A stretch of DNA of 7,035 bases from assembly GCA_030705745.1 (NCBI GenBank), contig JAUZPT010000153.1, positions 1-7,035 on the forward strand. Reading direction: 5' to 3'. Position 1 is the stretch's first letter; the number at the start of each line of letters is the position of its first letter. The stretch comes from Bacillota bacterium. GTDB taxonomy: Bacteria; Bacillota; Bacilli; Bacillales; Cytobacillaceae. The position numbers and the translations under genes are program-made. Below are positions 6,609-7,035 of this stretch, piece after piece. Below the pieces are notes generated by a model, which had not been told where the DNA came from, made no database searches, and saw only the letters and a program-made list of their open reading frames with translations.

Positions 6609-6642
6609 AAAGCAATGGGATACCTTTCTCATTGCTTTTTTT
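6609..6642 (+). terminator. Riboswitch-controlled intrinsic terminator of lysC
   Basis: AAAGCAATG (6609-6617) pairs with CATTGCTTT (6630-6638), and the stem can continue inwards through part of GGGA/TTCTC. A T-run covers 6636-6642. It lies about 30 bases after the aptamer and 63 bases before lysC. With lysine bound it should end transcription before the gene. It is also the first terminator met by transcripts leaving uvrC. Confidence 0.93.
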
Positions 6643-6662
6643 GTTTTTTAGGAAATAATAAA

Positions 6663-6679
6663 CTATCAACTTATGATAG
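6663..6679 (+). other. Small hairpin between the riboswitch terminator and lysC
   Basis: CTATCA (6663-6668) is the exact inverse of TGATAG (6674-6679) with a 5-base loop. It sits about 20 bases after the terminator T-run and 16 bases before the ribosome binding site. There is no T-run after it, so it is not a terminator. Its role is unknown and it may be chance. Confidence 0.4.
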
Positions 6680-6704
6680 CCAGAGGTTCAGAAAGAAGGG
6701 GAAA

Positions 6705-7035
6705 ATGGTGGGTTTAATTGTTCAAAAATTCGGCGGAACTTCCGTTGCAAATGCTGAAAGAATTTTAAATGTGGCAGAGCGTGTCAAAGAGGAGAAGGAT
6801 AAAGGGAACGATGTCGTTGTCGTCGTTTCGGCGATGGGAAAAACGACTGATCATCTTGTGGCACTAGCGAAAGAGCTTTCTTCCAATCCTGTAAAACGCG
6901 AAATGGATATGCTTCTAACTACTGGTGAGCAAATAACCATTTCTTTACTTTCGATGGCCCTAAATGAAAAGGGAATCTCAGCTGTTTCCTATACGGGCTG
7001 GCAAGCTGGGATACTGACAGAAAATGTTCATGGCA
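6705..7035 (+). CDS. lysC: Aspartokinase (lysine-sensitive, LysC type), N-terminal part
   Basis: The first 110 residues of aspartate kinase; the rest lies beyond the window. The enzyme phosphorylates aspartate to 4-aspartyl phosphate, the first step towards lysine, diaminopimelate, methionine and threonine. The ATP-binding signature VQKFGGTSV is at 6-14. [13 protein letters not shown] (37-49), [22 protein letters not shown] (65-86) and SYTGWQAGI (95-103) are typical of the amino acid kinase fold and very close to B. subtilis LysC. The lysine riboswitch upstream supports the lysine-controlled isozyme over DapG or ThrD. The start is slightly uncertain: ATG at 6705 is only 3 bases from the AAGGGG ribosome binding site (6696-6701), while the next codon, GTG at 6708, has 6-base spacing and gives the B. 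subtilis N-terminus [10 protein letters not shown]. Confidence 0.96.
   Translation, partial: MVGLIVQKFGGTSVANAERILNVAERVKEEKDKGNDVVVVVSAMGKTTDHLVALAKELSSNPVKREMDMLLTTGEQITISLLSMALNEKGISAVSYTGWQAGILTENVHG

Noticed and set aside
1..7035. A novel defence, mobile or biosynthetic system
   Set aside because: All seven complete or near-complete genes and the riboswitch belong to well-known families in a conserved Bacillaceae order. I see no transposase, integrase, direct repeats or atypical gene.

Overview
The window is a stretch of conserved chromosomal backbone from a low-GC, endospore-former-type Firmicute, most likely a member of Bacillaceae. The evidence is AT-rich DNA, strong AGGAGG ribosome binding sites, sigma-A-like promoters, and proteins that read as close relatives of Bacillus subtilis proteins. 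The gene order lcfA-fadR-fadB-etfB-etfA-trxA-uvrC-lysC is the one known from B. subtilis. Every gene is on the + strand. I see no insertion sequence, prophage, CRISPR array, tRNA or rRNA, and I found no new protein system.

Region 1 (1-3998) is a fatty acid beta-oxidation cluster. It holds the 3' end of a long-chain acyl-CoA ligase gene (lcfA), the TetR-type repressor fadR, an enoyl-CoA hydratase (fadB), and the two electron transfer flavoprotein subunits (etfB, etfA). LcfA activates fatty acids to acyl-CoA, FadB hydrates the enoyl-CoA intermediate, and EtfBA carries electrons from acyl-CoA dehydrogenase. FadR represses the set until long-chain acyl-CoA accumulates. A weak terminator follows lcfA, and fadR has its own promoter with a perfect FadR operator at the predicted transcription start. 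The cluster is therefore split here into lcfA and fadR-fadB-(etfBA), and the second unit should be autoregulated. The fadB-etfB gap is structured, with three potential hairpins. A strong terminator closes the cluster after etfA.

Region 2 (3999-6334) holds two housekeeping genes, each with its own candidate promoter: thioredoxin (trxA, followed by a strong terminator) and the nucleotide excision repair nuclease subunit UvrC.

Region 3 (6335-7035) is the lysine biosynthesis control region. A near-consensus extended -10 promoter begins three bases after the uvrC stop. It drives a leader with a lysine riboswitch (L box) and intrinsic terminator, followed by the 5' part of an aspartokinase gene (lysC) that runs off the window.

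The most interesting signals are regulatory: the FadR operator inside the operon, a hairpin that could mask the fadR ribosome binding site, the structured fadB-etfB spacer, and small hairpins flanking the lysine riboswitch.
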